The notes: generated by a model from the letters alone, not told the origin. DNA of 64,000 nucleotides from Rhodomicrobium vannielii ATCC 17100 (GCF_000166055.1 NC_014664.1:186001-250000), one strand, 5' to 3'. Numbered from the stretch's first letter, positions 34,916-43,870 are shown. Numbers and translations are program-made.

Positions 34916-36124
34916 ATGCCGGAGGAAAGCGGAAGCCGGGTCTATGTGCCCGTCGATGAGGCGCTGGCGAAAATTCTCGCCGACGTCGAGCCGGTCACCG
35001 CTGAAAACGTTTCGCTTCTAGACGCAGGGGGCCGCGTTCTCGCGGCGGACCTCGCCGCGAAGCTCACGCAGCCGCCGTTCGATGCCTCGGCGATGGACGG
35101 CTATGCGGTCCGCGTCGCCGACATCGCCGCCGCGCCCGCGCGCCTGGCCGTGATCGGCGAAGCGGCGGCCGGGCATGGCTTCGCGGGCACGGTCGGGCAG
35201 GGGCAGGCCGCACGCATCTTCACGGGCGCTCCCGTCCCGGCCGGTGGCGACGCCGTCATCATGCAGGAAGCCGCGCGTGAGGCGGGTGGTGTGGTGACGG
35301 TGCTCGAAGGCGTGCCGCCCGGCGCGCATATCCGCCGACGCGGCTACGATTTTCGCGAGGGCGAAATCATGATCGGCGCGGGCGAAACGCTCAACGCGCG
35401 CAAGGTCATGCTCGCCGCAGCGATGAACCACGGATCGCTTCCGGTGCGACGCAGGCCCGTCGTTGCCGTGCTGGCGACCGGCGACGAACTTGCCGAACCG
35501 GGCGCGGAGCTTCTCGCGGGGCAGATCGTGTCGTCCGTGCCGGCTGGGCTTTCGGCTGCGATCGCGGCGTGGGGCGGGGAGCCGAGTTGCCTCGCCATCG
35601 CGCGGGACACGCGGGAAAGCCTCGACGCCGCCATCTCCGCCGCGCGCGATGCGGATATTCTCGTCACCATTGGCGGGGCTTCGGTCGGCGCGCACGACCT
35701 CGTTCAAGGCGCGCTCGAAGCGGCGGGCGCGAGGTTCGAAGTGATGCGCGTGGCGATGCGGCCCGGAAAGCCGCTCATGTCGGGCCGTCTCGGCCGCCAG
35801 CGCGTGCTAAGCCTGCCGGGCAATCCTGTCGCGGCGCTCGTCTGCGCGCGGCTGTTTCTCAAGCCGCTGCTCGACCGGATGCTAGGTCGCGCGTCGGACG
35901 ATACGGTTGACGAAGCGCCGCTCGCGGTTGCCCTCGCCGCGAACGGCCCGAGGCAACATTATATGCGGGCGCGCCGCGAGCACGGCGCGGTGACGCCGCT
36001 CGGCGATCAGGACAGTTCGCTCGTTTCCGTCTTCGCCGCCGCCGATTGCCTGATCGTGCACGCGCCACACGCTGCCGCTCTCGATGCGGGCAGCGTCGTT
36101 CCAATCATCCCGCTCGACTTCTAG
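34916..36124 (+). CDS. moeA: Molybdopterin molybdotransferase MoeA
   Basis: The 402-residue protein has the MoeA landmarks PPFDASAMDGYAVR, IFTGAPVPAGGDAVI, VLATGDELAEPG, TIGGASVGAHD and LPGNPVAALV. It inserts molybdate into adenylated molybdopterin to form the molybdenum cofactor in the cytoplasm. No moaC or mob genes are next to it, though moaC-moeA pairs are common in relatives. It converges with the complex I subunit gene. Confidence 0.94.
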   Translation: MPEESGSRVYVPVDEALAKILADVEPVTAENVSLLDAGGRVLAADLAAKLTQPPFDASAMDGYAVRVADIAAAPARLAVIGEAAAGHGFAGTVGQGQAARIFTGAPVPAGGDAVIMQEAAREAGGVVTVLEGVPPGAHIRRRGYDFREGEIMIGAGETLNARKVMLAAAMNHGSLPVRRRPVVAVLATGDELAEPGAELLAGQIVSSVPAGLSAAIAAWGGEPSCLAIARDTRESLDAAISAARDADILVTIGGASVGAHDLVQGALEAAGARFEVMRVAMRPGKPLMSGRLGRQRVLSLPGNPVAALVCARLFLKPLLDRMLGRASDDTVDEAPLAVALAANGPRQHYMRARREHGAVTPLGDQDSSLVSVFAAADCLIVHAPHAAALDAGSVVPIIPLDF

Positions 36125-36139
36125 TGGCGGGCGCTCCCG

Positions 36140-36445
36140 TCAGTGCGTCCAGCTTCCGATCCGGCCATACTTGAAGTTGTCGGCGTAGGACTTCTTGATA
36201 GCCGCGCGAGGGTTCGGCTCGAACACGCGATAGGGGATCGCGTTTTTCTTCGCGTAATCGACGGCCTCTTCCTTCGTTTCGAAGAACAGCCGAACCTGGC
36301 TCAGCATATCGTTCGAACTCGTCCAGCCCATCAGCGGCTCGATCTCGCGTGCGGTCGCGGGTTCGTAATCCAGCACCCAGTCCTTGGCTTTCGCGAGGCC
36401 GGACTGCATGGCGGTTTTCGCCGGTTTATAAATTCGCGCGATCAT
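36140..36445 (-). CDS. NADH-ubiquinone oxidoreductase accessory subunit (NDUFS4-like)
   Basis: The 101-residue product starts MIARIYKPAKTAMQSGLAKAKDWVLDYEP, has DMLSQVRLFFETKEEAVDYAKK and ends KSYADNFKYGRIGSWTH, the conserved ETC_C1 (NDUFS4) pattern of alphaproteobacterial complex I. It is a peripheral-arm accessory subunit shared with mitochondria. An ATG two codons upstream (36451) is an alternative start. The frame is open to 36565, but that part overlaps the divergent epimerase gene. Confidence 0.92.
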   Translation of the reverse strand: MIARIYKPAKTAMQSGLAKAKDWVLDYEPATAREIEPLMGWTSSNDMLSQVRLFFETKEEAVDYAKKNAIPYRVFEPNPRAAIKKSYADNFKYGRIGSWTH

Positions 36446-36530
36446 GTGCATTTCAACCGGAGCAATTGTTCCCACGTTGAATTTGGGCCATACCGGCTGA
36501 AATGACAATCGTAAACAGTCAGGCCGAAGC

Positions 36531-37505
36531 ATGACAATTCTGGTAACAGGTGCGGCGGGGTTCATCGGCTTTCATGTTGCAAAAGCCTTGCTCGCGCGTG
36601 GCGAGGCGGTTGTCGGCTTCGATAATATCAACAGTTACTACGACCCCTCGCTCAAGCACGCCCGGCTTGAACACCTCGCAGGCGAGAGGGCGTTCACCTT
36701 CGTGAAGGCGGATCTCGCCGATGCCGACGCCGTGCGCGACACCTTCGCGCGGTTCGAGCCGCGCCGGGTCGTGCATCTCGCGGCGCAAGCGGGCGTACGT
36801 TATTCACTGCAAAACCCGCAAGCCTATCTCGACTCGAACGTCATCGGGCTGCTCAACATCCTCGAAGGGTGCCGCGCGCACCGGCCCGAGCACCTCGTCT
36901 TTGCGTCGTCCAGTTCGGTCTACGGCCTGAACACGAAGCTGCCGTTCGCCGAGGCGGACAAGACCGACGCGCCCGCGAGCCTCTACGGGGCGACCAAGAA
37001 GTCGGGCGAGTTGATGGCCCACGCCTACGCGCATCTCTTCAACCTGCCCATGACCGGCCTGCGCTTCTTTACCGTCTATGGCCCTTGGGGGCGACCGGAC
37101 ATGTCGCCGATCATTTTCACGAAGGCAATTATCGAGGGCCGCCCGATCGATCTTTTCAACAATGGCGACCACGCGCGCGACTTTACCTATATCGACGACA
37201 TCGTGGATGGCGTGTTGCGCGTCGTCGATATGACGCCGGTTGCGGGTGCGAGCGGACCCGCCTTCGAGATCTACAACATCGGCCACAACGAGCCGGTGCC
37301 GCTCAACGACTTCGTGGCCTGCATCGAGGACGCCATAGGTAAAAAGGCGATCCGCAACCTGTTGCCAATGCAGCCCGGCGACGTGCCGGAGACGCACGCC
37401 GACATCGAGCGCCTCGCGGCGGCGACCGGGTTTCGACCGACGACGCCGATAGAGGTCGGCATACCGCGCTTCGTGCGCTGGTACCGGGACTATTACCAAG
37501 TCTGA
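36531..37505 (+). CDS. NAD-dependent nucleotide-sugar epimerase (UDP-glucuronate 4-epimerase type)
   Basis: The 324-residue SDR enzyme has the NAD motif GAAGFIGFHVA near the start, FDNINSYYDPSLKHAR, the HLAAQAGVRYS segment and the catalytic YGATKKSG. These are typical of UDP-glucuronate 4-epimerases (LspL/CapI group), which supply galacturonate units for lipopolysaccharide or capsule. No polysaccharide cluster surrounds it. It is divergent from the complex I subunit gene, 85 bases apart, and is followed by an 8-T run. Confidence 0.88.
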   Translation: MTILVTGAAGFIGFHVAKALLARGEAVVGFDNINSYYDPSLKHARLEHLAGERAFTFVKADLADADAVRDTFARFEPRRVVHLAAQAGVRYSLQNPQAYLDSNVIGLLNILEGCRAHRPEHLVFASSSSVYGLNTKLPFAEADKTDAPASLYGATKKSGELMAHAYAHLFNLPMTGLRFFTVYGPWGRPDMSPIIFTKAIIEGRPIDLFNNGDHARDFTYIDDIVDGVLRVVDMTPVAGASGPAFEIYNIGHNEPVPLNDFVACIEDAIGKKAIRNLLPMQPGDVPETHADIERLAAATGFRPTTPIEVGIPRFVRWYRDYYQV

Positions 37506-37547
37506 GGCGCGAGCCCGCGGCCCCGGCGATTTTTTTTCGACTATCTT

Positions 37548-37613
37548 AGATATATCGCACTTGCCATCGCATCGGAATGGGCGTATCGGTGTGGACATAC
37601 AAAAGATATATCG
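37548..37613. promoter_or_regulatory. Two operator-like AGATATATCG copies before the PadR gene
   Basis: AGATATATCG occurs at 37548-37557 and 37604-37613; the core GATATATC is a perfect palindrome. The second copy is directly before the AAGGA of the ATG at 37630. A third is at 37852-37861. PadR proteins of this type bind AT-rich palindromes and repress themselves, so these are candidate autoregulatory operators. Confidence 0.6.
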
Positions 37614-37629
37614 AAGAAGGAACGAAAAC

Positions 37630-38409
37630 ATGTCTTTTAGTAATTGGCCGGAAGGCCGACCCAACAGCGGCGAACGCTCGCGCGGGAAGTGCGACGAAGG
37701 ACGCGGCTGTGACCGACAAGAAGGGCGGGGCTGGTTCGCAAGAGCGCGCGGTCGCTTTGCCGCTCACGCGGGATCCGAACAAGCGGGTGAACGCGAGTTT
37801 GGAGGGGCGTGGCGCTCGCACGGCGGCAGGTTCGATGATATAGCCGCGCGCAGATATATCGAAGGAGGCGACGGGTTGTTCGGGCATCACGACAGGCGCG
37901 GCGGTTCTCGCCATGGCGGAGATCATCCCTTCGGGGGCAGGCGCGGACGTCACGGCCGCCCTCTTGAGCAGGGCGATCTGCGCTGGCTCGTGCTCGACCT
38001 GATCGGAGAGCAGCCGCGCCATGGCTACGAGATCATCAAGGCCATCGAGGACGCCTTCAACGGCGCCTACACCCCAAGCCCCGGCGTCATCTATCCGACG
38101 TTGACGCTGCTGGAAGAAACCGGCCTGATCGTGGGCGAAACGCAGGGCGCGAAGAAGCTTTACAGCCTGACGGATCAGGGGCGCGCCGAACTCGCCGCGC
38201 GAGTTCAGGAAGTTACGGCGGTGCGCGGAAGGCTTGAGGAAGCGCGCGCCCGTTTCGGGGCAAACCCCGCGCCGGAGATGATCCGCGCGATGGACAACCT
38301 GCGCGCGGCCGTTCAGGTTCGCCTGTCGAAGGGTCCGCTCTCGCCAGAGGCCGTACAGGTCATCACCGGCGCGCTCGACCGGGCCGCGAGCGAGATCGAG
38401 CGTAGCTGA
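37630..38409 (+). CDS. PadR family transcriptional regulator
   Basis: The product of 259 residues has a PadR winged helix: LEQGDLRWLVLDLIGEQPRHGYEIIKAIED, then YTPSPGVIYPTLTLLEETGLI and LYSLTDQGRAEL, with a C-terminal dimer helix. Before it is a Gly/Arg/His-rich stretch usual in these regulators. Two starts are possible: ATG 37630 with AAGGA, or TTG 37876 with a better GGAGG site just after the third AGATATATCG; the latter would give 177 residues and a start (LFGHHDRRGG) more like the family. It converges with a flavin reductase gene. The regulated target is not adjacent on this strand, so autoregulation is the main prediction. Confidence 0.85.
   Translation: MSFSNWPEGRPNSGERSRGKCDEGRGCDRQEGRGWFARARGRFAAHAGSEQAGEREFGGAWRSHGGRFDDIAARRYIEGGDGLFGHHDRRGGSRHGGDHPFGGRRGRHGRPLEQGDLRWLVLDLIGEQPRHGYEIIKAIEDAFNGAYTPSPGVIYPTLTLLEETGLIVGETQGAKKLYSLTDQGRAELAARVQEVTAVRGRLEEARARFGANPAPEMIRAMDNLRAAVQVRLSKGPLSPEAVQVITGALDRAASEIERS
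37852..37861. promoter_or_regulatory. Third operator-like AGATATATCG copy inside the PadR frame
   Basis: AGATATATCG is followed by AAGGAGGCGACGGG and TTG (37876), a layout parallel to AGATATATCG-AAGAAGGAACGAAAAC-ATG at 37604-37632. It may mark a second promoter or the true start of the gene. Confidence 0.5.
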
Positions 38410-38418
38410 CCGAAACGG

Positions 38419-38979
38419 CTAAAGCATCTCCGGGCGGAACTGAGATCGCCTGGAGATGATCTTTCCTGAAACCATGAATTCGCCGCCGCCGAGGTAATGC
38501 AGCGTCTCCGGATGCTTCGGCGACGGCGCGACATGCGCTTTCACCACCTCGAAAATGAAGAAATTGTAGCTGTCGAGCAGCGCATCATCGTGCAGGCGGC
38601 ACTCGAAACAGGCGTGGCACTCGGCGATGAGTGGCGCGCCGACCTCGCTCGCAGGTTCCGCCGTCAAGCCGAAATGCGCGAACTTGTCGATGTCGGCACC
38701 GGAGGTATTGCCCACGCCGACCACGATATCGGTGAGCGCCGTCGTCGGCAGGTTGATGACGCACTCGCGCGATTCCCGGATCAGCTCGAAGCTGTGATTG
38801 CCCGCCGAGATCATGAGGCCGACGAGCGACGGCGAAAACTCCATCACCGTCTGCCAGCCGAGCGTCATGACGTCCGTCTTGCCCTGCCATGTCGACGAGA
38901 CGAGCACGATCGGACCCGGTTCCAGATAGCGGCGCACCTGGCTCACCGGGAAATCGAGCTTCTTCGGATGCCTCGTCAT
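38419..38979 (-). CDS. Flavin reductase family protein
   Basis: The 186-residue protein has a flavin reductase-like FMN-binding split barrel: GPIVLVSSTWQGKTDVMTLGW, SPSLVGLMISAGNHSFELI and the ECVINLPTT strand. It may bind FMN and act as a reductase or as a small decarboxylase-type flavoprotein. Its ATG overlaps the stop of the DUF2252 gene as ATGA, which indicates coupling. Long open frame upstream of 38979 is a shadow of the DUF2252 gene and is not used. Confidence 0.88.
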   Translation of the reverse strand: MTRHPKKLDFPVSQVRRYLEPGPIVLVSSTWQGKTDVMTLGWQTVMEFSPSLVGLMISAGNHSFELIRESRECVINLPTTALTDIVVGVGNTSGADIDKFAHFGLTAEPASEVGAPLIAECHACFECRLHDDALLDSYNFFIFEVVKAHVAPSPKHPETLHYLGGGEFMVSGKIISRRSQFRPEML

Positions 38980-40076
38980 TTTTTCGTTTTCCCGACCTTC
39001 GGCGGAGCAGGCTCCGGCTTGCAGGCCGCCTGCCACGCCTTGAAATCCTTGAGCACGCGCGCGCTGAGCGACATGGCCCCGTCGCGCAGCCAGCCCTCGG
39101 TGCGCGCCTTCAGATGCGCGGCGATGTCCTCGGCCTGTACGCTCGCGGCGTGGATCGCGCCTATGTCGTGGCCCATCGCTTCGAGGAATAGCCCCTGAAG
39201 GCGCTTCGGGATTTCGCCGCCAAAGTCGAGCTTGCGCGAATCCGGCGCGATGCGGCGAAACAGGTAACGGCCGCGAATGTCGAGGAAAGGATCGGGTGCG
39301 CGAAAAGGTCCGTCCGCCAGCTCGCGGAAGCGCGGCGGCCAGCCCTCCTTTTTGTGCGCGTAATCCCATGCGGACGGCACCAGCGCCTTCGCCTCGCGCA
39401 CGATGCGCCCGCCCCGCCATGTCGCCACCGCGATGAAGCGCGGGCGCCCAAGGCTGCCGCCGCCTTTCGCACGCGGCGCGTATCCTTCGATGACGGCGCC
39501 TTCCGGGAAACTTTCGGCGAAGCCCGCTTTCACATCGCCGGGCGGATCGAAATCCAGGAGCGTCTTCGTGTCCTTCGCGAAGTCGGCGCGCGTTTTTTCC
39601 GTCGGCGAGACGAAGGGGCGCAGCCATGAGGCGTCCGCGTCCAGCACCATCGGCGCAGGCTCGGCGAGGCCACGCTCGTAGCCCGCAAGGATCGCATCCG
39701 CCGCATGCTCGTGGTGACCGAGATCGGGCGAAAGACCGGCGCTTGCGCAAAGTCTCACGAGATCGAACGGATACGGCATCACCGCCGCCTCGTCGAAATC
39801 GTTCACGCCCCAGATGAGGCGCCCTTCGGCATCGCGCCATGTGCCGAAATTCTCGACGTGGATGTCGCCGACCGCGAGCACATGCGGCGCGTCCGCGAGA
39901 TCCGGCAGAAGCTTCTCAACCTTTGCGGCGTAACGGAAATAGGTCGCGCGCAGCATCGCGAAGGGGCTCTCGGCCATGCGCTTGTGCTTCTTGTCGAGGT
40001 CCGCGTCGACGACGTCGCATTGCGTCCGCAGCCAGGTCTCGTAGTCCGCGTTCCGTCTCAAGAATGCCATTTGCAT
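38976..40076 (-). CDS. DUF2252 family protein (kinase-like fold)
   Basis: The 366-residue protein has the DUF2252 motifs FRYAAKVEKLLPDLADAP, VGDIHVENFGTW and WGVNDFDEAAVMPYPFDLVRL. The HxxNF and NDFDE pair resembles the catalytic loop and metal motif of aminoglycoside-phosphotransferase-like kinases, so ATP use is likely but unproved. The start may be the ATG at 40070. It is the first gene of a two-gene unit with the flavin reductase. Confidence 0.85.
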   Translation of the reverse strand: MQMAFLRRNADYETWLRTQCDVVDADLDKKHKRMAESPFAMLRATYFRYAAKVEKLLPDLADAPHVLAVGDIHVENFGTWRDAEGRLIWGVNDFDEAAVMPYPFDLVRLCASAGLSPDLGHHEHAADAILAGYERGLAEPAPMVLDADASWLRPFVSPTEKTRADFAKDTKTLLDFDPPGDVKAGFAESFPEGAVIEGYAPRAKGGGSLGRPRFIAVATWRGGRIVREAKALVPSAWDYAHKKEGWPPRFRELADGPFRAPDPFLDIRGRYLFRRIAPDSRKLDFGGEIPKRLQGLFLEAMGHDIGAIHAASVQAEDIAAHLKARTEGWLRDGAMSLSARVLKDFKAWQAACKPEPAPPKVGKTKK

Positions 40077-40168
40077 GCGCCTCCGGTTTCCGCTGCCATC
40101 CTAACAGCGTCGGCTGCGCTTGCTATCCCGGTGGGCGCGAAAAAAGGGGTGTTCGCCGATAATCGGCC

Positions 40169-40756
40169 TTACAGAGCTTCTTCGCCGAGACTGTCGTCGC
40201 GCCCTCGGCCTCGGCGCGCGGTCGTCAGGATCACACCGCCCACGACGAGGAGCATGAGCAGCACGAACACGAGCACGAGCGCCGATTCCTCGATCCAGGC
40301 GATGGCGGGCACGGACAGCGCCATGACGAGGCCCAGCACACAGGTCTGCCACGAAAGCGTATGCACGCCCGCGACGAAGGTGCCCAGCGCGAGGAGCAGC
40401 AGGATCGCGAGGCCCGTTGCGTCGGTGCTCAGCATGCGCTGCACGTCGGAGATGAGAAGCAGGTTCATGGCCACGAGAAAGGCAGTCCAGTGCAGCGCCT
40501 GTGTCCATACGAGGCGCACGCGTTCGGGCCGGGTCCGCGCGTGCGGCCAGCCGCTGATGATGCAGACTAGGCCCGTGATGAGCGCGAGGAATTCCCAATA
40601 GCCGACGAGCGCCTGTCGCGTCATGCTCGTATAGGCGACGCCGATGAGCGTGAGGACGAGCACAACGACCTGCGGGATGGCCTTGTAAAGCACGTGGCTT
40701 GAGCGCTGCTCGGCCGCCTCCGCATGCGCGCGGGTTTCGACATCGGACTCTGCCAT
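40169..40756 (-). CDS. Five-helix membrane protein of unknown function
   Basis: The 195-residue product has helices at about 26-43, 55-70, 88-103, 115-140 and 145-175, and a short basic C-terminal tail (ARRGRGRDD). I recognise no family with confidence. It lies 92 bases upstream of DUF2252 on the same strand. Confidence 0.65.
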   Translation of the reverse strand: MAESDVETRAHAEAAEQRSSHVLYKAIPQVVVLVLTLIGVAYTSMTRQALVGYWEFLALITGLVCIISGWPHARTRPERVRLVWTQALHWTAFLVAMNLLLISDVQRMLSTDATGLAILLLLALGTFVAGVHTLSWQTCVLGLVMALSVPAIAWIEESALVLVFVLLMLLVVGGVILTTARRGRGRDDSLGEEAL

Positions 40757-41045
40757 GGTGACTGCCCCTGCTTTGAAGTCGGGAGCAGTATCGCCGCGAA
40801 AGCCTTAGGGACTCTGCCAGGCCCAGACCCGTTTCGATTCAAATTGCAGGGGTGGGCACGCTGCGGATACTTCCGGCCGACGCCCTTTCGCGTTTACGGG
40901 GCCGCACGCGGCGATCCGAAACTGCTCGGGCGAAGATGTCGCGGGCCGGCGTCGGTCTTTTTGGGCGATTTCGAACACATACACCGGGTGCGCTCAGGTT
41001 TTTCCCGAGCACATCCGGCTTGCTGGCCAGCAGGAAGGGCGGAAG

Positions 41046-41135
41046 CTATTTAATCCCGCTCTTCATGTTGAGGAGATAGACAGAAATGACTGCCGAGAGA
41101 ACAATGATGTCAACCCAGATCCACACGGGGTCCAT
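41046..41135 (-). CDS. 29-residue membrane micro-protein
   Basis: The frame reads MDPVWIWVDIIVLSAVISVY then LLNMKSGIK, a single hydrophobic helix with acidic start and basic end, so the C-terminus should face the cytoplasm. AGGAG lies seven bases before the ATG, one of the best ribosome sites in the window, and the gene sits in an otherwise empty 770-base gap. I know no family. It is too short for standard gene finders. Confidence 0.55.
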   Translation of the reverse strand: MDPVWIWVDIIVLSAVISVYLLNMKSGIK

Positions 41136-41524
41136 GGGAGGTCTCCTATGTTGACTTAACCGGCAAGTTGAAGTCGAGACGGTTTTGTCTCGGATTCGAT
41201 GCGATGAAGCAAATTCTGCCAAAATCGCCCGAAGGCGTAGTCAGGTTGCAGCATCGCATCTCAACTTGATGGTATAAAACTATACGCGATAATATATCTT
41301 GGTAAATAAACCTGCTTCGCGCTTTGCTTGTGGTGACGCGCATGTGTTATTCAGTAGGCTTATGTTTTTATATTTAATTTCAGTCACTTGTCGCAACGCG
41401 CCGCGCAATCGTGCGACATCGCGTCTCTCGCTCCGCGATGCAAGGATTTGCAGGGATATCGAGCGGTTCGGGCACTACTTCCGCGAATCACGCGAAAGCG
41501 GAAGGCTTGACGCAGGGGCGTCGA
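41136..41524. promoter_or_regulatory. AT-rich leader of the micro-protein / dsbB spacer
   Basis: No gene is supported in these 389 bases. A 6-bp hairpin (CGAGAC, 6-base loop, GTCTCG) lies at 41175-41192. The stretch 41265-41395 is AT-rich (CGATAATATATCTTGGTAAATAAA, split by few G/C) and likely holds the promoter of the micro-protein. Confidence 0.4.
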
Positions 41525-42049
41525 TCAGCGCTTTCGCGTGCGGCTGCGCCAGATACCAAAGGCCGCCACTGCGGCGAGCGCCGCTGAAATCAGCACGTTG
41601 TAACCCGCCAGCGATACGCCCCAGATACGAAGCGCTGCCTCGTCGCAACGCACGACGGCGTTGCTCCTCAGGCTTTGGAGTAACGCTCCGGGCTTGAACG
41701 TGCCGTCGCTCGCGCACGTGTCGGGGCCGGGCCAGAGCTTCCATTCCGCGCCCGCGTGATAGACGCTGAGGCCTGCATTGTAGAGGAAGGCCAACGCAAT
41801 GGCCGCAAGGATCACCACGGCGATTCTCGGTGCGCGCGTGGCGAACCACGCGGCGAGGATGCCGCCTGGGATGCCTGCGTAATACGGGACGCGCTCTTCG
41901 AGGCAAAGCGGGCAGGGCTTGTAGCCGTAAAGCTCGAAAAGCCATGCGGCCGCGAGCGAGATGATGCTCACGGCTGCGATCACGATGGCCGCGCTGCGTG
42001 CATCGAAGGATGCTCGTTCGCCGGCAGCTGTTGCTGAATTATACGACAT
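41525..42049 (-). CDS. Disulphide bond formation protein B family
   Basis: The 174-residue protein has four membrane helices and the DsbB redox motif in YGYKPCPLCLEERVPYY, with a periplasmic second cysteine pair candidate (DTCASDG and VVRCDEAAL). It passes electrons from a periplasmic thiol oxidase to quinone. The cysteine-rich secreted proteins of this window would be possible clients. Its start overlaps the end of the upstream DedA-like gene by 11 bases. Confidence 0.9.
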   Translation of the reverse strand: MSYNSATAAGERASFDARSAAIVIAAVSIISLAAAWLFELYGYKPCPLCLEERVPYYAGIPGGILAAWFATRAPRIAVVILAAIALAFLYNAGLSVYHAGAEWKLWPGPDTCASDGTFKPGALLQSLRSNAVVRCDEAALRIWGVSLAGYNVLISAALAAVAAFGIWRSRTRKR

Positions 42050-42620
42050 ATCGAACGATCAGGAACCCCGAGACGATCACCGCCGCGAAACCCGCCGTCA
42101 CAAGTTCAAGGCGACGTTCGAGGAAATTGCGGATCGGTTCGCCATAGATATGCAGCAGCCCCGCAACAAGGAAGAAGCGAATTCCGCGCGTGATGATGGA
42201 AAGCAGCACGAACAGCCAGAAATCGTAGCCCGCGAAGCCGCTCGCGATGGTCACGAGCTTGAAGGGGATCGGCGTCAGGCCCTTGATGAGAATGATCCAC
42301 GCGCCCCACTCGGCATAGGTGGCGCGGAACGCGTCCATGTTCTGGCCGTAGCCGTAGAAATCGATGATCCATTTGCCGAGCGTGTCGTAAAGCAGCGCGC
42401 CGATGGCATAGCCGACGATGCCGCCGACGACCGAAGCCGCAGTGCACCACGCCGCGAGCTTGAACGCGCGTTCGCGCTGCGCCAGCACCATCGGAATGAG
42501 GAGCGCATCCGGCGGGATCGGAAAGAACGAGCTTTCCGCGAACGAGACGAGCACGAGCGCGAGAAGGGCGTTTGGCCCTTCGGCAAGGCGCATCGTCTTT
42601 TCGTAGAGGCGTCGAAGCAT
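42039..42620 (-). CDS. DedA/VTT family membrane protein (YqaA type)
   Basis: The product of 193 residues starts MLRRLYEKTMRLAEGPNALL and has the SNARE-associated (VTT) pattern FAESSFFPIPPDALLIPM, with a GLTPIPFKLVTIASG segment in the second half. Members act in lipid flipping or membrane homeostasis. The frame is open to 42680; the ATG at 42620 fits the family start. It forms an operon with the dsbB-like gene. Confidence 0.88.
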   Translation of the reverse strand: MLRRLYEKTMRLAEGPNALLALVLVSFAESSFFPIPPDALLIPMVLAQRERAFKLAAWCTAASVVGGIVGYAIGALLYDTLGKWIIDFYGYGQNMDAFRATYAEWGAWIILIKGLTPIPFKLVTIASGFAGYDFWLFVLLSIITRGIRFFLVAGLLHIYGEPIRNFLERRLELVTAGFAAVIVSGFLIVRYVV

Positions 42621-42760
42621 GAGCGGAGCTTTCTCAGGAACGGCTGATGCCGGATAGCCCGGCCCGCTCCGCTTGTCCATAAGGTCGCCAGAGCAATTGT
42701 CTTTGCATGCGATTGGGGTATGAAACGTGCAACAATAAGGCTGCGGCTGAGGCAGATAGA

Positions 42761-43870
42761 ATGTCCCGACTGAGCGTTACTTATCACGTGCGTGGCGACG
42801 CGGCATCGATCGAGGCGAGGGCGGCGGCCATCGCGGTCGAGCAGAGCGTGGAAATGCCGCTCGACGCCATCGCCGACGCGGGCATCCTCCGCGATATCGT
42901 GGGCGAAGTGCAGGCCATCCGCGAGGCGGAGCCGGGGCTGTTCGAGGTTCGGATCGGGCTTGCGGTCGATACGACGGGCTACGAGGCGGGGCAGCTTCTC
43001 AACATGCTGTTCGGCAACAGCTCGATCCAGCCGGACGTGACGCTCGTCGATGCGGAAATCCCGGAAGCCATGGCGGAGGCGTTCGGCGGCCCGAACGTCG
43101 GCACCGAGGGGCTTCGCGAGAAAGTCGGCGCGGGCGCTCGCGCGCTTACCTGCACCGCGCTGAAGCCGCAGGGTCTTTCGCCCGACGAACTCGCCGCGCT
43201 CGCGGCGCGGCTTGCTGGCGGCGGCATCGATTTCATCAAGGACGACCACGGGCTTGCCGATCAGATCTACAGCCCGTTCGCCGACCGCGTGCGAGCCGTT
43301 GCCAGCGCGTTGCGGGAGACGAACGCGAAGACGGGCTTTCGAACGCTCTATGCGCCGAATGTGTCCGGCAGCTTCGATCAGGCGGCGGATCAGATTGCGC
43401 TCGCCGAGGCGGAGGGCATCGAGGCGGTGCTCATCGAGCCGATGCTGATCGGCGTGTCGAATTTCCATCGCCTCACGCGGCTGTTTCCGAACGTGGCGTT
43501 CATCGCGCACCCGGCCATGGCAGGCGCGGCCCGCATCGCGCCGCCGTTCCTGCTCGGTACGCTGTTCCGCCTCTTCGGCGCGGATGTCACCATCTACCCG
43601 AACTATGGCGGCCGCTTCAGCTATTCGCCCGAAACCTGTCGCGCCATCGCCGAGACTGCGCGGCGACCATGGGCGGATCTCAAGCCCTGCTGCCCGTCGC
43701 CCGCTGGCGGCATGACGCTTCAGCGCGTGGACGAACTTCTGGATTTCTATGGCGCGGACACCATGTTGCTCATCGGCGGCAGCCTGCTCGCGGCGCGTGA
43801 ACGCATGACGGAAGAGGCGGCCGCGTTTCAGGCGCGCGTGGTGCGCCATTTCGAAGGATTGCACGAATGA
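42761..43870 (+). CDS. RuBisCO-like protein (form IV)
   Basis: The product of 369 residues has a short N-terminal domain and a barrel with LTCTALKPQGLS (Lys135), GGGIDFIKDDHGLADQ (Lys160, Asp161, Asp162), FIAHPAM and LLIGGSLL. The lysine that is carbamylated in RuBisCO and one aspartate are kept, but the glutamate after KDD is His163 and other CO2-fixation residues are missing, so it is not a carboxylase. Its stop overlaps the start of a cupin gene (ATGA). In Rhodospirillum rubrum a RuBisCO-like protein isomerises 5-methylthioribulose-1-phosphate and a cupin then releases methanethiol to give deoxyxylulose phosphate; this pair may do the same. Other form IV roles (for example in apiose breakdown) are possible. 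Confidence 0.88.
   Translation: MSRLSVTYHVRGDAASIEARAAAIAVEQSVEMPLDAIADAGILRDIVGEVQAIREAEPGLFEVRIGLAVDTTGYEAGQLLNMLFGNSSIQPDVTLVDAEIPEAMAEAFGGPNVGTEGLREKVGAGARALTCTALKPQGLSPDELAALAARLAGGGIDFIKDDHGLADQIYSPFADRVRAVASALRETNAKTGFRTLYAPNVSGSFDQAADQIALAEAEGIEAVLIEPMLIGVSNFHRLTRLFPNVAFIAHPAMAGAARIAPPFLLGTLFRLFGADVTIYPNYGGRFSYSPETCRAIAETARRPWADLKPCCPSPAGGMTLQRVDELLDFYGADTMLLIGGSLLAARERMTEEAAAFQARVVRHFEGLHE

Noticed and set aside
38980-39840. Upstream extension of the flavin reductase frame
   Set aside because: Low-complexity shadow of the DUF2252 gene; the ATGA overlap at 38976-38979 gives the natural start.
42275-43864. Minus-strand frame opposite the RuBisCO-like gene
   Set aside because: Antisense artefact; ends within the DedA-like gene in a different frame.
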